A stretch of DNA of 14,116 nt from the NCBI GenBank assembly GCA_037968575.1, contig JBBKVR010000022.1, positions 1-14,116 of the forward strand. Direction: 5' to 3'. Positions 1-7,074 of the stretch are shown here, piece by piece; positions within the stretch are counted from its first letter, which is position 1, and every line of letters starts with the position of its first letter. Made by a program: the position numbers and the translations under genes. The DNA is from UBA2137 sp037968575. Its GTDB lineage: Bacteria > Pseudomonadota > Alphaproteobacteria > Micavibrionales > Micavibrionaceae. The notes beneath the pieces were generated by a model, which was given only the letters and a program-made list of their open reading frames with translations, searched no databases and was not told where the DNA came from.

Positions 1-197
1 TCATATTCAACGTGCGCTGTAGAAATCGTGATACCACGTGCTTTTTCTTCAGGAGCCTTGTCAATTTTATCAACTGTCTCACCGTTACCATAGAGCATCG
101 CAATCGCTGCAGTCAGCGTCGTCTTACCATGGTCAACGTGACCAATCGTTCCAACATTTACATGAGGCTTATTACGCTCAAACTTTTCCTTAGACAT
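1..197 (-). CDS. tuf: Elongation factor Tu, N-terminal part (cut by window edge)
   Basis: The first 65 codons of EF-Tu, the GTPase that carries aminoacyl-tRNA to the ribosome, are read leftward; the rest lies outside the window. The protein begins MSKEKFERNKPHVNVGTIGH. The P-loop GHVDHGKT lies at about residues 19-26, and the conserved APEEKARGITI stretch at the start of switch I is present. The start at 197 is fixed by the family N-terminus and by an AAAGGAG Shine-Dalgarno sequence 6 nt upstream. The segment between helix A and switch I is about five residues shorter than in E. coli EF-Tu, with no break in frame. The upstream neighbour is tRNA-Gly(UCC), an association also seen at E. coli tufB. 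Identity is certain; whether it is tufA or tufB cannot be told. Confidence 0.97.
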   Translation of the reverse strand, partial: MSKEKFERNKPHVNVGTIGHVDHGKTTLTAAIAMLYGNGETVDKIDKAPEEKARGITISTAHVEY

Positions 198-203
198 CTC
201 ATT

Positions 204-210
204 CTCCTTT
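204..210 (-). promoter_or_regulatory. Shine-Dalgarno site of tuf
   Basis: The minus strand reads AAAGGAG, 6 nt before the tuf ATG. It is the strongest ribosome binding site in the window. It contrasts with divL, tsaE and murU, which show none. Confidence 0.85.
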
Positions 211-220
211 GTATGTCATG

Positions 221-309
221 CCTGCAAACAAGCAGGGATCTGATTTGCTTTCACAAAAATTAAGTTCCTTAGATCCCCGTTATGATAATCCTGTCTACGG
301 GGATGACAG
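221..309 (-). promoter_or_regulatory. Structured tuf 5' leader with competing helices
   Basis: Read on the minus strand, the leader contains a series of complementary arms. CTGTC (309-305) pairs with GACAG (295-291). ATCCCCGT (304-297) pairs perfectly with ACGGGGAT (280-273). GGGATCT (277-271) can instead pair with AGATCCC (241-235). CCTGC (236-232) forms a hairpin with GCAGG (225-221) about 10 nt before the Shine-Dalgarno site. The 280-271 arm cannot be in both helices, and the first two helices interleave like an H-type pseudoknot. The pairings are seen directly; a regulatory role is inferred. No known riboswitch class is recognised. Confidence 0.45.
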
Positions 310-350
310 TAAGGGTACGCCTCCTCCACAATAGAAAAAACGCACTGCAT

Positions 351-379
351 GATTTAAGTGAGTAACCCCTATCTGTCAA
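351..379 (-). promoter_or_regulatory. Candidate sigma-70-type promoter of tuf
   Basis: On the minus strand a perfect TTGACA (379-374) is followed after 17 nt by TAAATC (356-351), a weak -10 that matches three of six consensus positions. It lies just downstream of tRNA-Gly and would give a leader of about 145 nt. tuf could also be read through from the tRNA, so this may be only one of two sources of transcript. Confidence 0.4.
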
Positions 380-410
380 CAGTAAAACTCTCGTTTTTCA
401 TAGAATAAAA

Positions 411-484
411 TGGAGCGGGTGATGGGAATCGAACCCACATAGCTAGCTTGGAAGGCTAGTGCTTTACCACTAAGCTACACCCGC
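411..484 (-). tRNA. tRNA-Gly, anticodon UCC
   Basis: The 74-nt minus-strand sequence folds as a full cloverleaf. The acceptor stem is GCGGGTG/CACCCGC. The D arm has stem GCTT/AAGC. The anticodon stem CTAGC/GCTAG encloses the loop CTTCCAA with anticodon TCC, which reads GGA and by wobble GGG. A 4-nt variable loop follows, then a T arm with loop TTCGATT. The discriminator is T and the CCA end is encoded (414-411). It lies between divL (56 nt upstream) and tuf (about 210 nt downstream), all on the same strand. A glycine UCC tRNA before tuf is also known from the E. coli tufB operon. No convincing promoter of its own was found. Confidence 0.97.
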
Positions 485-540
485 ATTTGATCTTGTTTGG
501 ATCAGGTAGTCAAAACCATTACTGGCTTGATAGATGAAAA

Positions 541-2832
541 TCAAGTGCTTTCAGGAAAAGTCAGGATGATATCCGTTCCTTTCCCCTCTTCACTTTCGAT
601 TGAAACTTCACCTTTGTGAAGTGCGATAATGTTGCGCACTAAAGTGAGTCCCAAACCTGCACCCGTTCGGCTGGGGTCATGCATTTGACCTGTACCGATT
701 TCAAAAGGTTCAAACAAGCGTTTTTTATCTTCTTCAGAAATTCCAACCCCCGTATCACTCATTATGATCTTCAAGGCTTCATCGTCACACTTAGCAGTGA
801 GGGTAATTGAACCTTTTTCAGGAGTGTAACTAATGGCGTTGCGCAAAAGATGCATTAAGACTTGTCGTAAGCGTTGCTTGTCAGCATGAAGTGTTCCTAC
901 TGATTTAGCACAATTGATATCAAGTTTTATTTGCTTACCCATTGCCCACTCTTCACCTAGTAATTTCACTGAGTTCAGCAATTCACAAACATCAATTTCT
1001 TTTTTATCCAAAGCCATAACACCAGCTTCAATACTGGTGAGGTCAAGCACATCATCGATAAGTTGTTTTAGTCTGTTTCCTGCCTCACCTATATCACGCG
1101 TATATTCTTTCTGTTTATCATTCAGTTCACCAAAAAATTCATTGGAGAGAATTTCGTTAAAACCCATAATGGCATTGAGTGGAGTCCTGAGTTGATAAGA
1201 TACATTAGCTAAAAATTCAGATTTTAATTGTTCGGCTGTTTCCAAAGCCCTGTTTTTTTCACGTAAAGCTTCTTCAATATTTACCGTGTCGGTAATATCC
1301 GCATAGGTAAAAAGTGACCCGCCATCTGGCAAAGGGACAAAAGCATAAGCTAATGTTTTGTTATCATTTCGCTTAGTAATGCCAGAGTCTGCCACTCTGT
1401 TCTCCATGACTTTTACTATTCTGGTGTAGCGATCCTCCCAAGCCGTCTCGTCATAAAAATGTTTAGAGCGCTCAGCCAATTTACTAACATGAACTTCACC
1501 TTCTAAATCCTCAGGGTTCATGCCCCATAATTCTGCATAGGTTGGGTTCCAAAGTTTTAGACGTCCATCCCCACCAAACACAATCACACCTTCTTTCAGG
1601 TTATTCAAAGTTTCGCTCTGAACAGCAACTAGCGTGTTATATGAAGATTCAAGCTCTAGATTAGAGGTTACATCTTCAGAAATAAGCATTAACCCGCCCG
1701 CAGGATTAGGGATTGTTTGCGTGCGCAACACCGTCCCATCAGGTAACACTATTATATCCGAATGAGGCTCTATAAGTTTAGTAAATCTGGCAAGCCATTC
1801 ATGTTTATAAGATCTAAAGTCTGCCTGCTCGGGAAGCCTCCGCGTTTCACGTAGTTTCTCCAGTACATCACCAAGTTTTGGTCGCGTGTTTAACCAAGCC
1901 TCCTCCAAGTGCCATAGCTTTGCATAGGCAGAATTATAAAAGATGATTTCTTTATCTGCATTATAAAGCGCAACAGCTGTCTGCATATTTTCAAGCAACG
2001 CGTTATAGGCTGACTCAGTACGTTTTGTATCTGCACTTATAGATTCCTCAAAAGTTTTATCAATCACATTGACGATTGCAAAACCCATGTCTGGAACTGG
2101 TGTAACATTTAAATCAAAGCGATGTCTTTTTCCTGAAATAACAGAGGTTGTGTCATAAGTTGTTTCAGCGTTTTCTTTAAGAGCAAGCTTTACCTTCTCA
2201 AAAACATCGACTTTCTTTTTTTCTTTAATTGATTTGAGAGAAAGTGATGTTTGTTCTTTGATGACGTCTTCAATGTTTGAGCTGAATAAATCAGCATACG
2301 CTTGATTGCACCAAGCCATTTTTCCATCTCTCGTATGTAAACATACAGGAACATTTATAGATTGTAGCGCCTGCTGATATTGAATGTGTTGTTGCTCAAA
2401 ATCTTCAGCCTTCTTTTTCAGGCTATCATTTTCAAAGAGCAAATCTGTGACATCTTCAGCCCAAAGAATGTTGAAAGAGCTACTCTCAATGTCACTAGGA
2501 CGAAAATTTAGGCGGATTTGTTTGTCTTTGGGATTTTTAACAATCAATCCCAAGGAACGGCGCTCACGCTTATATCTTGCCAAAGTATTTTCAAATGCGA
2601 TGGCATCCGCAGGCTCAAGAGATTTAGAAAAGGCATCAATATTGGCGAGCTCCGCAATTTCGAATAGAGATAAAAAACCCTGATTGCAGAACGCTTGCCC
2701 TTGAGCATCCCAACCAAAATACTCCCCCGGCACACCATCAAGGAAAGCCTTTAGGCGTAAGTTTTCTTTATCAGAAGACCCACGTTGCCCAAGCCCCAGC
2801 GTTTTTAAGAAAGACCGTCTTGTTGTTGCCAT
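541..2832 (-). CDS. divL: DivL-like PAS-rich tyrosine pseudokinase of the CtrA pathway
   Basis: A 763-aa histidine-kinase-like protein. Four PAS-like domains lie at about residues 28-132, 158-262, 272-395 and 402-522, with a short coiled coil at about 133-157. A DHp domain (about 530-605) and an HATPase_c domain (about 640-762) follow. The H-box reads NVSYQLRTPLNAI, so the phosphoacceptor histidine is Tyr546 (codon TAT, 1197-1195). The ATP-binding boxes are intact: LLRNA (N), SDTGVGIS (G1), FEPFE (F) and TGAGLGL (G2). Tyr in the H-box, several PAS domains and this length match Caulobacter DivL (769 aa, Tyr550), which binds DivK-phosphate and tunes CckA and hence CtrA. The ATG at 2832 is preferred over an in-frame TTG at 2871, which overlaps the proposed -35. 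Residues 4-10 resemble a twin-arginine motif, but no hydrophobic core follows and no membrane segment is visible. No Shine-Dalgarno sequence is seen. Confidence 0.87.
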   Translation of the reverse strand: MATTRRSFLKTLGLGQRGSSDKENLRLKAFLDGVPGEYFGWDAQGQAFCNQGFLSLFEIAELANIDAFSKSLEPADAIAFENTLARYKRERRSLGLIVKNPKDKQIRLNFRPSDIESSSFNILWAEDVTDLLFENDSLKKKAEDFEQQHIQYQQALQSINVPVCLHTRDGKMAWCNQAYADLFSSNIEDVIKEQTSLSLKSIKEKKKVDVFEKVKLALKENAETTYDTTSVISGKRHRFDLNVTPVPDMGFAIVNVIDKTFEESISADTKRTESAYNALLENMQTAVALYNADKEIIFYNSAYAKLWHLEEAWLNTRPKLGDVLEKLRETRRLPEQADFRSYKHEWLARFTKLIEPHSDIIVLPDGTVLRTQTIPNPAGGLMLISEDVTSNLELESSYNTLVAVQSETLNNLKEGVIVFGGDGRLKLWNPTYAELWGMNPEDLEGEVHVSKLAERSKHFYDETAWEDRYTRIVKVMENRVADSGITKRNDNKTLAYAFVPLPDGGSLFTYADITDTVNIEEALREKNRALETAEQLKSEFLANVSYQLRTPLNAIMGFNEILSNEFFGELNDKQKEYTRDIGEAGNRLKQLIDDVLDLTSIEAGVMALDKKEIDVCELLNSVKLLGEEWAMGKQIKLDINCAKSVGTLHADKQRLRQVLMHLLRNAISYTPEKGSITLTAKCDDEALKIIMSDTGVGISEEDKKRLFEPFEIGTGQMHDPSRTGAGLGLTLVRNIIALHKGEVSIESEEGKGTDIILTFPEST

Positions 2833-2842
2833 GATGTCTTGC

Positions 2843-2871
2843 AGTGTAAAAGCAGGTTGGAACTCCCGCAA
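2843..2871 (-). promoter_or_regulatory. Candidate divL promoter, leaderless spacing
   Basis: On the minus strand TTGCGG (2871-2866), a 17-nt spacer and TACACT (2848-2843) form a plausible promoter. Only 10 nt separate the -10 from the divL ATG, so the transcript would start at or within a few bases of the start codon. There is no Shine-Dalgarno sequence. The hexamers match consensus only partly. Confidence 0.35.
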
Positions 2872-2904
2872 GGGCGAAAATCAATTGCTTTCACACCGTC
2901 CACT

Positions 2905-2910
2905 TATTAT
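2905..2910 (+). promoter_or_regulatory. Candidate -10 box of tsaE, leaderless spacing
   Basis: TATTAT matches five of six -10 consensus bases and ends exactly 10 nt before the tsaE ATG, mirroring divL on the other strand. No good -35 sits at normal spacing; TTGCTT at 2885 is only 14 nt away. There is no Shine-Dalgarno sequence before the ATG. Confidence 0.3.
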
Positions 2911-2920
2911 CGTTCAGCCT

Positions 2921-3346
2921 ATGACAAGCATTATTCAAACAAAGTCTGAAGAAGAAACCATCATCTTTGCAAAATCCTTCGCAGAAAAAATCAGTGGCGG
3001 CGATGTGGTTTTTCTGGAAGGAACATTAGGTGCAGGCAAAAGCGTCTTTGCACGAGCATTGATAAGAGAGCTCACAAATACCCCTAATTTAAATGTGCCA
3101 AGCCCTACCTTCACACTTCTCCAAACTTACTCTTCATCTAAAGGCGAGATTTACCATTATGACCTCTATCGCTTGAAATCATCTGATGAAATTTACGATT
3201 TAGAATGGGACACTGCATTACAGGAGGGTATTATACTTCTTGAATGGCCTGAAAGATTGAAAGATATTGATGTCCACAAACCTGTCAAACACATCCATTT
3301 CTCTATTGAAGATAATAACAGCCGTAAAATTACCGTTGGTGATTGA
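2921..3346 (+). CDS. tsaE: tRNA threonylcarbamoyladenosine biosynthesis ATPase TsaE
   Basis: A 141-aa P-loop protein of the TsaE (YjeE) family. With TsaB and TsaD it makes the t6A37 modification of ANN-decoding tRNAs in the cytoplasm, and ATP hydrolysis by TsaE is needed for turnover. Visible motifs are the Walker A GTLGAGKS (34-41), SPTFTLL (61-67), HYDLYRL (79-85) and the family signature EWPERL (108-113). The open frame runs upstream to 2831, but the conserved part begins just after the ATG at 2921, and the longer form would overlap divL and add unmatched residues. It is divergent from divL. The next gene begins 30 nt downstream on the same strand, so it probably leads the murU-addB-addA transcript. 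Length is normal for the family. Confidence 0.95.
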   Translation: MTSIIQTKSEEETIIFAKSFAEKISGGDVVFLEGTLGAGKSVFARALIRELTNTPNLNVPSPTFTLLQTYSSSKGEIYHYDLYRLKSSDEIYDLEWDTALQEGIILLEWPERLKDIDVHKPVKHIHFSIEDNNSRKITVGD

Positions 3347-3376
3347 ACACCTAAGCAAAGAATTGTACAAAACCCT

Positions 3377-4093
3377 ATGACTCCCAAACCTAACACTGCT
3401 TTTATTCTTGCTGCTGGACTAGGCACGCGTCTGCGCCCCTATACCGATACTTTGCCTAAGCCGATGGTATCCGTTGCCGGAAAACCCATTATAGATCACA
3501 TCATTGATAAGTTAATTCCCGCGGAAATAAATAAGATTGTCGTCAATACACATCATATGGGTGGGGTTTTAAAAAAACATCTCTCTCAAAGACAAGATGT
3601 CGAAATCATCTTCTCGGAAGAAGAAGAACTTCTTGATACAGGTGGCGGCGTCAAAAAGGCTTTACCTGAACTTGGCAAGAAACCCTTCTACATTATAAAC
3701 GGCGATGCTTTTTGGACAGATGATATCGGCCATAATGCTTTTGAAAATTTAAATAATATTTGGGATGACGGTCAATGCGACATGGTTCTTCTTTTAGAAC
3801 CTGCCGAGCGTATGACCTTAACTAAAGGCGTTGGCGATTACGATATTTTAGAAAACAACAAAGCTGTACGCTCTCTTAATCAGAATGGCAAATATATGTT
3901 TGCGGGTGTACGCCTATGTCATCCACGTATTTTTGAAGAAGCAAAAGAAAACAAGTTTTCTTTTCTCAAGTTGATGGATGAAGCAGACAAAGCTGGTCGA
4001 CTCTATGGCTGTGTCCATAAAGGCTATTGGCATCACATCTCCACACCAGAAGAATTACATGCTGTTGATGAAGCGGTAACCGTTAGCACATGA
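3377..4093 (+). CDS. murU: MurU-like sugar-1-phosphate nucleotidyltransferase
   Basis: A 238-aa nucleotidyltransferase with a Rossmann-like fold. The nucleotide-binding signature AAGLGTRLRP is at 12-21, followed by PKPM with the conserved lysine. LLDTGGGVK is at 85-93 and the metal-binding NGD at 108-110. The LDTGGG motif and compact length match MurU, which in Pseudomonas converts MurNAc-1-phosphate and UTP into UDP-MurNAc, a cell-wall recycling shortcut that bypasses fosfomycin-sensitive MurA. A related mannose- or glucose-1-phosphate transferase cannot be excluded. The gene starts 30 nt after tsaE without a clear Shine-Dalgarno sequence, and its TGA overlaps the addB start (ATGA). In many alphaproteobacteria the kinase gene amgK stands directly before it; here there is no room for one. 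Confidence 0.82.
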   Translation: MTPKPNTAFILAAGLGTRLRPYTDTLPKPMVSVAGKPIIDHIIDKLIPAEINKIVVNTHHMGGVLKKHLSQRQDVEIIFSEEEELLDTGGGVKKALPELGKKPFYIINGDAFWTDDIGHNAFENLNNIWDDGQCDMVLLLEPAERMTLTKGVGDYDILENNKAVRSLNQNGKYMFAGVRLCHPRIFEEAKENKFSFLKLMDEADKAGRLYGCVHKGYWHHISTPEELHAVDEAVTVST

Positions 4094-7074
4094 GTAAGAA
4101 TTTTAACATCTACACCATTAACCCCTCTCAGCCATTTTTGAAAACACTGGCGCAGGGTCTTCTTGAAAAGTACGAATACAAGCCGTTCTTTTCAGACGTC
4201 CGCATACTCCTACCCACACGTCGTGCAGGACGCATACTAAGAGATCAGTTTTTAGAAATCTCAAAGGGTAAACCACTTATTCTTCCGCAGATATCTTCGT
4301 TAGGCGACGTTGATGTCGATGAACTATCTTTGACAACGCTCACCAATACTCAAACTGACATTCTACCTGCTATATCTCCACTCAAACGCCAGCTTTTAAT
4401 GAGTGAATTAGTTAGCAAGGTTGGTGTACTTTCACTTGATGAAAGCCATAGTTTCGCCCTTGCAGGATCATTAGCAACACTCATCGATCAAATACATACA
4501 GAAGACAAAACTTTTGATGATTTGACCAAAGTGTTCCCTGAAAATTTATCAGATCAGTGGAAAGTTAGCCTGCAATTTTTATCCATCATAAAAGACGCGT
4601 GGCCTAAAAAGCTCAAAGAGTTAGGACTAATTGATCCTGCCGATAGACGTAGACAATTAATGAAAGCTCTCATTTCTCATTGGCAGAAAAATCCAATTGA
4701 AACTCCCGTAATTGCGGCAGGCTCAACAGGATCTATTCCTATCACAGCGGACCTTTTGAGAACGATTTCTAAACTGCCTCAAGGTGAAGTTATTCTTCCT
4801 GGTGTTGATTTAGGATTAGATAGCGAAGGTTGGAAAGCTGTTGAAGAGGGTCATCCGCAAGCCACCCTTAAAATTCTATTGGAACGTATGGACGTCCCAC
4901 GTGCACGCGTACAGCTCTGGTCTCATGCAAAAATGAAGACTTCAGAATCTAGAGAACGACTCTGGCGAGAAGTGATGCGCCCTGCGGAAACCATCTCGCA
5001 ATGGCAAACTTCTCTTGAAAATATGGATAAAAATACATTTCAAAATGTTCACCTTTTAAACTGTGAGACACAAGAACAAGAGGCACACAGTATTGCTTTG
5101 CTTTTACGCGAAACACTCACGGAAAAAGATAAAACCGCAGCACTTGTAACGCCTGATAGAGCTCTAGCAGAACGTGTCAAAACCTATATACACAGATGGA
5201 ACATCAATATTGATGACACTGCTGGAGAGCCATTAACTCAAACCATTACCGGTCGTTTCATACGTGCTGTTCTACAAGCTGCAAAAGAAGAGTTCTCACC
5301 TGTCTCACTTCTCACATTACTAAAACACCCTTATTCAAGATTTGGGTTGGAAGAAGGCGAAGTTGGGAGGTTGGCTCAAAAGCTCGATAGAAAGCCATTA
5401 CGTGGACCATGGACAAACGGACGATTTAAAGAGTTACTAACTGAACTTCAAGAAAAAGAAGAAACAAATGATCTTTACATCTTTTTATCTTCTATCCAAA
5501 AAACGCTCAAACCGCTTACTCAAAAATTAAAAGACAGCAGTGCATCTTTGTATAAAATCACACAAACTCACATCGAAGCATGTGAAGAGGTTGCCTCAAA
5601 CGCAAAACAATCAGGGCAAGATGTCTTATGGGCAGGGGACGAAGGAGAAGTTGCTTCTAGATTTTTCCAAGACTTACTAGCTTGTTTTTCTGAAACCTCA
5701 AAGGAGTCGACTTTCTTTTCTGATACAACTAAGCAAGGTTATACAACAATTTTTGACTCTTATATGTTCTCTATTTCTGTGCGCCCTAAATACGGTACAC
5801 ATCCACGGTTAAGTATTCTTGGACAACTAGAAGCACGCCTCATTCATGCCGACAGGGTCATTCTCTCTGGTCTCAACGAAGATGTTTGGCCTGCATTGCC
5901 AAAACAAGACCCGTGGATGTCACGTGGCATGCGAAAAGAAATGGGTCTGCCCCTGCCTGAGCGAAATATCACTCTAAGCGCACATGACTTTGTTCAAGGA
6001 GCTTGTGCGAAAGAGGTGTTCCTCACGCGCGCAGAAAAAGTTGCTAATGTCCCCTCAGTACCTGCGCGTTGGTTACAACGCCTAAATGCGATATGCCAAT
6101 CCATAGAATATGACCCTAAAACCAGTACAAAAAAATATCTCGTTTGGTCACAAAAAATGAACCACGCAGATGAGTCAGAAAAAATTACATTGGAAGCACC
6201 CTATCCTATCCCGCCTGTCGAGAAACGACCTAAAAAGTTTAGTGTAAGCTCACTCGAATTGCTTATGCGTGATCCGTACTCATTGTACGCCAAAAAGATA
6301 CTGCGTCTCCGACCACTTGATCCTTTGGAAGAGGCCCAAGGTCCAAAAGAAAAAGGGAAGTATTTCCACGATATCCTTCATAAGTTTACGGAAGAATGGC
6401 CCGACAAACTTCCTGATGACGCGCAAGGAGAACTTATTCGTATTGGTAAAGATATGTTCGGCGAATCTCTGGATGACCCTTCGCTTTGGGTGAGTTGGTG
6501 GCCGAGATTTGAAAATATGGCTGGGTGGTTTGTTACGCATGAACAAGAGTGGAGAAACAAAGGTTATCAATTCAAAAAAGCCGAAGTTGAAGGCACAACA
6601 CAACTTGGAAGCTATATGCTCACTGCGCGTGCTGACAGAATTGATAAAGACGAAAGCGGTCAATACGCAGTCATTGATTATAAAACTAGCTCTACAAAAT
6701 ACCTTGCCAAACAAGTAAGAGCTGGATTCTACCCGCAACTTCCCGTTGAAGCACTTATTTTGCAAGACGGAAGTGGGCAAGGGTTTAATGAATTACCGAA
6801 TAGTGAAACCAATTATGTGGGCTATTGGCACACCACAGGCAGCAAAGATGGCGGTGAAGAAATGGCACTCTTTGATAAAAAAGCACCTTTTGTAAAAGAC
6901 ATAGTTGAAGAGGCAAAAGGGGGCATTGAAAATGTTCTAAATGCTTACGAAGATGCGTCACGTGGTTATCCTAATAATCCTTTCCCGGGTAAAGAGCCTC
7001 CTTACCCAGATTACGAACACTTGTCCCGAATTCTAGAATGGGGAACAAGTGGCGACGATAGTGAGGCTGCATGA
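4090..7074 (+). CDS. addB: Double-strand break repair protein AddB (alphaproteobacterial type)
   Basis: A 994-aa subunit of the AddAB helicase-nuclease, which resects double-strand DNA ends and loads RecA. The N-terminal part is helicase-like but lacks a Walker A motif; LLPTRRAGRILRD occupies the corresponding start. The C-terminal PD-(D/E)XK nuclease is complete, with H760 in KYFHDILHKF, D849 in ARADRID, and D863 and K865 in IDYKTSS. No cysteine occurs in the last roughly 280 residues, so the iron-sulphur cluster that pins this domain in Bacillus AddB is absent. The protein instead ends with the PDYEHLSRILEW-type tail that I associate with alphaproteobacterial AddB. The gene overlaps murU and addA by 4 bases each, which points to translational coupling and equal supply of the two Add subunits. 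Confidence 0.95.
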   Translation: MSKNFNIYTINPSQPFLKTLAQGLLEKYEYKPFFSDVRILLPTRRAGRILRDQFLEISKGKPLILPQISSLGDVDVDELSLTTLTNTQTDILPAISPLKRQLLMSELVSKVGVLSLDESHSFALAGSLATLIDQIHTEDKTFDDLTKVFPENLSDQWKVSLQFLSIIKDAWPKKLKELGLIDPADRRRQLMKALISHWQKNPIETPVIAAGSTGSIPITADLLRTISKLPQGEVILPGVDLGLDSEGWKAVEEGHPQATLKILLERMDVPRARVQLWSHAKMKTSESRERLWREVMRPAETISQWQTSLENMDKNTFQNVHLLNCETQEQEAHSIALLLRETLTEKDKTAALVTPDRALAERVKTYIHRWNINIDDTAGEPLTQTITGRFIRAVLQAAKEEFSPVSLLTLLKHPYSRFGLEEGEVGRLAQKLDRKPLRGPWTNGRFKELLTELQEKEETNDLYIFLSSIQKTLKPLTQKLKDSSASLYKITQTHIEACEEVASNAKQSGQDVLWAGDEGEVASRFFQDLLACFSETSKESTFFSDTTKQGYTTIFDSYMFSISVRPKYGTHPRLSILGQLEARLIHADRVILSGLNEDVWPALPKQDPWMSRGMRKEMGLPLPERNITLSAHDFVQGACAKEVFLTRAEKVANVPSVPARWLQRLNAICQSIEYDPKTSTKKYLVWSQKMNHADESEKITLEAPYPIPPVEKRPKKFSVSSLELLMRDPYSLYAKKILRLRPLDPLEEAQGPKEKGKYFHDILHKFTEEWPDKLPDDAQGELIRIGKDMFGESLDDPSLWVSWWPRFENMAGWFVTHEQEWRNKGYQFKKAEVEGTTQLGSYMLTARADRIDKDESGQYAVIDYKTSSTKYLAKQVRAGFYPQLPVEALILQDGSGQGFNELPNSETNYVGYWHTTGSKDGGEEMALFDKKAPFVKDIVEEAKGGIENVLNAYEDASRGYPNNPFPGKEPPYPDYEHLSRILEWGTSGDDSEAA

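Noticed and set aside
12..263. 83-codon open frame on the plus strand at the left edge
   Set aside because: It is antisense to the EF-Tu coding sequence, whose motifs are unmistakable on the other strand.
384..397. AAAAC-TCTC-GTTTT hairpin downstream of tRNA-Gly as a terminator
   Set aside because: The stem is only 5 bp and AT-rich, and no T-run follows it in the minus-strand direction.
211..410. A second tRNA (for example tRNA-Thr) between tRNA-Gly and tuf, as in E. coli
   Set aside because: No cloverleaf or T-arm consensus could be found on either strand in this stretch.
485..513. TTGACT-N17-TCAAAT on the minus strand as a tRNA-Gly promoter
   Set aside because: The -10-like hexamer abuts the first base of the mature tRNA, so transcription would begin inside the tRNA. 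The tRNA more likely comes from a longer transcript or an undetected promoter.
2833..2871. Longer DivL starting at TTG 2871 (13 extra residues)
   Set aside because: No Shine-Dalgarno sequence, the TTG lies in the proposed -35 hexamer, and the ATG at 2832 is a better start codon.
2831..2920. Longer TsaE starting at 2831
   Set aside because: It would overlap divL and add 30 residues that do not match the TsaE family, whose conserved part starts just after the ATG at 2921.
2833..2920. CtrA boxes (TTAA-N7-TTAA) upstream of divL and tsaE
   Set aside because: The interval contains no TTAA pair at the required spacing.
6280..6780. 166-codon open frame antisense to addB
   Set aside because: It lies wholly inside a clearly coding addB region with intact nuclease motifs, and its translation shows no recognisable domain.
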